The notes beneath the pieces were generated by a model. It saw only the letters and a list, made by a program, of their open reading frames with translations. It ran no database searches and had not been told where the DNA came from. From Tetrahymena elliotti 4EA (Eukaryota > Ciliophora > Oligohymenophorea > Hymenostomatida > Tetrahymenidae), in the NCBI GenBank assembly GCA_000231825.2, contig AFXF02001633.1, positions 186,001 through 250,000 on the forward strand: DNA of 64,000 nucleotides. Reading direction: 5' to 3'. This document shows, in pieces, positions 59,412 to 64,000 of the stretch (positions are counted from its first letter, which is position 1; each line of letters begins with the position of its first letter). Position numbers and translations under genes: made by a program.

Positions 59412-61635
59412 ATGGAAGTTAGGGTTGGAGGAAAATTTAGAGTAGGAAGAAAAATAGGAGCAGGCTCTTTTGGTGAAATATATTTAGGTACTAGAATGTT
59501 ATTTTATATTTAATTATGTGGCATTTATCTACTAAATTTTGCCACTTTTTATAGAGATTTTATAATATATCTTCTACTAAATTAACAACATATTAGATTT
59601 TACATTCACATTTTAGTGACTTGAATTTCATTTTTATTTGTATGTACCCCTGATTAATTCTTCTATTTATTAACTCAAAAGGTACTAACACTCAAACTGA
59701 AGAAGAAGTAGCCATTAAGCTGGTATAAATTTTATCTAAAAAGCGATTTACTAATCTATTTAAAAACATGAAAAATATAATTTTTACAAAATATCACTTA
59801 AAATAAAGGAGTCAGTGAAGACCAAATTTCCTTAACTTCTATGGGAATCTAAAATATATAAAATATTGCTAGGTTAAAGTAATAATACCCTTTTAATTAG
59901 AATTTTTGTTTTTTTAGTTTTATTTAAGCATTAACTTTTTTAGTTTGCTTCAAAATCTGTAAATTGATAATTCAAAACTCTGCGTTAGACCATTTAATTA
60001 ACTAACTTTATGAAAATAATTTTATTAGATTTTACATAGATATTAACATTATTTTTATGTAATTTTGTTTTAAAAAAAAAGTTGGTATTCCTAATTTACA
60101 CTGGTATGGTAAAGATGGAGACTATAATATACTTATCTTAGACTTATTAGGGCCATCACTAGAAGAACTTTTTTAACTCTGTGGAAGGAAATTTTCTTTG
60201 AAAACTGTATTAATGATAGTAGAACAGATTATTTCAAGAATAGAATAGGTGCATGCAAAAAACTTAATATATAGAGATATAAAACCAGATAACTTCTTAA
60301 TTGGAACTAAAAAGCATGCTGATTATATTTATCTTATTGATTTCGGCTTAGCAAAAAAATATAGAGATGCAAAAACAGGCTAACATATAGAATATAAGGA
60401 AGGAAAGTCTTTTATTGGAACAGTTAGATACTCTTCCATCAACACCCATCTTGGAAAAGGTATTACTTATATAAATACCTTAAATTGATAAGATAAAATA
60501 TAATAACAAAATAGATGTCTAAAGAATCTATCAATTAATTAATTTTTGGCTTTACTGAATTTAAAATATTTTTATTAATCTATATCATAATTTCATAATA
60601 AAAGAATAAAGCAGAAGAGATGATTTAGAGGCTATTGGATATATTCTCATGTATTTCTTGAGAGGATCACTCCCATGGCAAGGTGTTAAAGCTGATAATA
60701 AAAAGGATAAATATGATAAAATAGGAGAAATTAAAATGAACACTCCAGTTGAGGAATTATGCAAAGGTTTCCCAGGTAATTTAAATAAAATTTAAAAACA
60801 GTTAAAATTATAATTTTAATTTTATTTAATTTAAAAAATAGATGAATTTGCTTAATATATTAAATATACAAGAGATTTAAAATTTGATGAAAAGCCTGAC
60901 TACAATCAGATTAAATAATCATTTAGATCCCTATTCTATAAATTGGAGTATAACAATGATAGCATTTTCGATTGGTCCAAGTTAAATTCAGTAAATAAAT
61001 TTATTTTTATTCAGTTAGGTTTAGTTATTTATTTTACTATTTTTACAAAGAAAATAAAATTTTGCTTACAACTAAGTTTTAGGTTCAGGTTTTACGATTA
61101 TTAAATAAAAATTTAGCAAAAAGAATAGTGAATAATTTTTTTTTAATTTCTTAAAATATAGAATAATGTACACAAAAAGAAAGAAATAGAATAGGAAAAA
61201 GACTAAAATGAGGATTTAACTAATGATATTAAAGGTGAATCTTCAAATAATATTGCTTCTGATGATAAATAAATTTACAAGAGTAATTAAATGATTCCTA
61301 ATCCAAACAAAATTATTCCTAACTAAAATAATATTATCCAGGCTACAAAAATTAATAATATCAATGGAAACGGTACTCCTAATAATAAATACAATTAAAT
61401 AAAACCAAATAATGTCAATAAAATAAACAGCTAAAAGTAAATAACACATGTTCCAGCAAACAAAACTGGTTTCAATAAGGTAAACAGTGGTAGTAATTCA
61501 AATGTAAATAGTCCATAAAATAATAATGCAAGCAATCCTAATAAACCAGCAGAAACTAAACCCAAATAACTTGCTTAAAATAGCATGTTTTCTAGAGCTA
61601 TAGGAGATATTCAAAAATAAAATCCTAAAAAATGA
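59412..61635 (+). CDS. casein kinase 1 family Ser/Thr kinase
   Basis: It starts [20 protein letters not shown] with the glycine loop [11 protein letters not shown], split by an intron right after it. The invariant Lys is in EEVAIKL, the helix C Glu in [11 protein letters not shown], the catalytic loop is [12 protein letters not shown] and the DFG motif [11 protein letters not shown]. The CK1 signature follows ([47 protein letters not shown]), then the C-lobe ([19 protein letters not shown]). After about 300 kinase residues comes a tail of roughly 160 residues, Asn/Lys/Gln-rich and disordered, ending QKQNPKK. At least six introns are seen. CK1 enzymes phosphorylate primed acidic sites and act in trafficking, DNA repair and cilia; the family is expanded in ciliates. 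The usual Ile after THLG is Lys here, at an exon junction. Confidence 0.93.
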
Positions 61636-62459
61636 TTTTACTTATTCAAATCAAATTGATGATATTTAAATTAGAATATTTTTATGAGCTTAATTTTTAC
61701 AAAATTAAAAAAATGCCTATAAAGTAATATTAATAGCAATCAGATAGTTAGGCTTTAAAAGTCTCTTCACATTATTTACATTTTTCTAACTATTTATGAT
61801 AAATTTTAATGCTTACACATTAATTGGAAATTTATGATATGTTCTTTATATTAAAAATATATTTCACTACATTCTTTAATTATTTCAACTAAAAGTTCAT
61901 AACATTTAAATTCTAAATCTATTTATTTTTTGTTTCAAATAAGCTTAGAGAGGATAATACTTTTCTATCATTAAATAAAAAATAATTTGTTCTGATGAAC
62001 AACATTTCATTTTACATATTTTTTGCTTTGAAAATGAAGATTCAAGATTAGAAAATAATTTTGTGTGGTATTAATTCTTCTTAAGTATTATTCTATTTCA
62101 TTAATTTAAACATAATAATTAAAATAATTTAATCTATTGATAAAATGAAAAAAAGACTACAAAAAAAGAATTTCATAATAAGGATATCTACTATTTTATT
62201 TTTAAGATTTTGACACTATAAATTAATTAATTTGAATGATTAAAATATTATCTGTTTTAGTAATATTGTTGTGTTAGATTTCTTTTTAATTAGTAAGAAA
62301 TTTTTATAATTTTATTGATGAATACTAATTTATGTTAGATTGATAATTAAGCATATTTTTTTAGCAGCAAAAATATTAATCTTATTGTATTTTTATTCTG
62401 TCTTTTTTTCTTACTTTATAAAGAATATTTTCCTTTAATAATTTTAATTTTTTGTAAAA
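61636..62459. other. AT-rich spacer
   Basis: About 820 bases between two plus-strand genes. It is A/T-rich with no convincing frame or RNA gene. Confidence 0.6.
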
Positions 62460-64000
62460 ATGGTATACTTTCAAGAAGAATTAGTTTATCATTTCAACGA
62501 AAAAAAAAATTTTTTGGAAAAATAAATTTAAGGTTCTCTTATAAATTCAGAAGTTAATTTTATGCCTACTTATTTGAAAGAGAATAATGCATAACCTTTA
62601 TTAAAACAGGTATTTTGGTTTTATAAAAGAATATAGAGAATATGCTTTTACATTCATTGATTGATTCATTAGGATCTCTGATTATATATGTATATTATTT
62701 ATTAAAAAGTTCTTTTGTGTTTAATATCTATTAATAAACTTGATTAGATACTAATTATCAATAAATCTTACTTATAAATAATTATAAAGATTACTAATAA
62801 ATAACAAATCCTTTCATATTTTTGTGTTATTAAAATAAGATTAAAGCAATTTACTATTTCAAAACAATCAAATAAGCACTCTCATTATCTAACATGAATT
62901 AAGAAGACAAAAATTTAGATTATCTAAAAGTACCTCCTTCCATCTTAGAGACTATTAATCATCCATGTAATTTAATGCTTTAAAGAATCTTAAATAAATC
63001 AAATTACATTTTATTTAAATAATTTTTTGGGTTTAATTATCATTTTTTTAAATTTGAATTTAGAGGATTACATTTAGGGATAAGGCAAAGACAAAAAGCC
63101 TTTTAGGAAAATTTTTAAGAATACTGAATACAATTAAAAGGAAAAACAAGCTATTTAGCAATTAAAATAATTAGTTACAGCTAATAAGATAGCTCTACCA
63201 TAGAAGTAAATCTCATTTAATGCCTTTTTTGCAGAACAATAATCTTAATCTATTAAATTCAGTTTTGATGATAGTGATTACTTAAAATTCGTATACACTG
63301 GAAAATTTGATGATAAGAAGGGCTTAGATGTAAAATTTAATTAGATAAAAATTAAAATTTATAAAAAATATTTAAATTATTCAGGCTTTGGTAAAAAACT
63401 TAAATTGGAGAAACTCCATGAAAGAAACGATATCATAAGAGGCTCTAAGGTTACTGGTATTTTTAATTAATTTTTTGGTTAACTTATTATTTAAGGTTAT
63501 TAAAAATATGTATTTTTAATAAAAATAGGAATTAGGCGTATTCTATTAATATGGAAGAGATAATTTATACAGACCTGTAGTTATTATTAATGTTCACAGA
63601 ATAGATCCAAACACTGTACTCATCATTCTATTTTTTTAAATAATCTTTAAAAAATAAATATTTATTTTTATATTGAAATAGAATTCAGAATAGCATACAC
63701 TTGAGGCTTTATGTTACTTTTTAAGAAAAATATAGAGCTGCATGTTTTATCCAGGCAAAATAGAAAATTGGATTATTATTCTTGAAACAAACAAAATGAG
63801 CTTCTTTAAGTTTCCAATAGGAGTAATCATCAATATTTATTCTTTCATAAATTTTTTTTTTTAAAGAAATAACCCACAAATTTGATTAATTAATTTGAAG
63901 CAAATCTTGTTTTTTATTACTAAATTAAAAATTTTAAATTGTGATAAAAACCTTTTAAAAAATTTGAGAAAAAGATAAAAATAATATTTTAAATTAAAAG
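62460..64000 (+). CDS. CRAL-TRIO (Sec14-like) lipid-transfer protein, cut by window end
   Basis: It starts MVYFQEELVYHFNEKKNF. An intron from about 62610 leads to exons reading DKNLDYLKVPPSILETIN and KFSFDDSDYLKFVYTGKFD. Then come GVFYQYGRDNLYRPVVIIN and VHRIDPNT, the start of the CRAL-TRIO fold, and HTLEALCYFLRKIQSCMFY and ENWIIILETNKMSFFKFP, its central strands. Such domains bind and exchange lipids such as phosphatidylinositol or tocopherol at membranes. The last visible coding base is about 63818, followed by a donor GTAATC; the rest of the window is probably intron and the C-terminal half lies beyond the edge. The segment before the CRAL-TRIO domain, with a C2- or GOLD-like beta pattern, is not recognised. 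Confidence 0.72.

Overview
The window reads as nuclear DNA of an oligohymenophorean ciliate, most likely Tetrahymena or a close relative. TAA and TAG occur in frame at glutamine positions in every recognisable gene, and only TGA ends genes. Spacers and introns are extremely AT-rich. Introns are GT..AG, about 44 to over 500 nt long. Read with the standard code, the window breaks into short meaningless ORFs; read with TAA/TAG = Gln it resolves into about 15 genes. I could not decide between macronuclear and micronuclear DNA. I see no telomere repeats, tRNA, rRNA, CRISPR array or obvious transposon.

Layout, left to right. 123-9388 (+): large membrane protein with Cys-rich N-terminus, beta-helix-like Asn-rich repeats and a multi-pass C-terminus. 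9964-13006 (+): Gln/Asn-rich disordered protein. 13530-14849 (-): coiled-coil protein with a basic Ser/Lys tail. 15684-18125 (-): kelch-like plus BTB protein. 18630-21396 (-): beta-adaptin, best match AP-3 beta, with a diverged tandem copy of its 3' end just downstream. 22500-22724 (+): tiny one-pass membrane ORF in a gene-poor stretch. 24369-28917 (+): Mei2-like RNA-binding protein with a long polyglutamine region. 30711-36224 (-): type I membrane protein with propeller-like repeats and cadherin-like/Ig domains. 39126-39626 (-): small intronless coiled-coil protein. 40449-42503 (+): PP2C phosphatase fused in one uninterrupted frame to an EBP1/PA2G4 domain. 42788-44173 (+): PEX11-like peroxisomal membrane protein. 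44747-50500 (-) and 51338-57037 (+): two head-to-head large proteins, each with TPR-like helices, a long coiled coil and beta-rich C-terminal domains. 57494-58659 (+): p47/Shp1-type SEP-UBX cofactor of Cdc48/p97. 59412-61635 (+): casein kinase 1. 62460 to the right edge (+): CRAL-TRIO (Sec14-like) protein cut by the window end.

There are no operons. The genes are independent and are separated by AT-rich spacers of 0.3-3 kb. Shared themes are membrane traffic and organelles (AP-3 beta, p47, Sec14-like, PEX11), signalling (CK1, PP2C-EBP1), RNA regulation (Mei2-like) and ciliate-expanded surface or cytoskeletal families. The most unusual item is the PP2C-EBP1 fusion.
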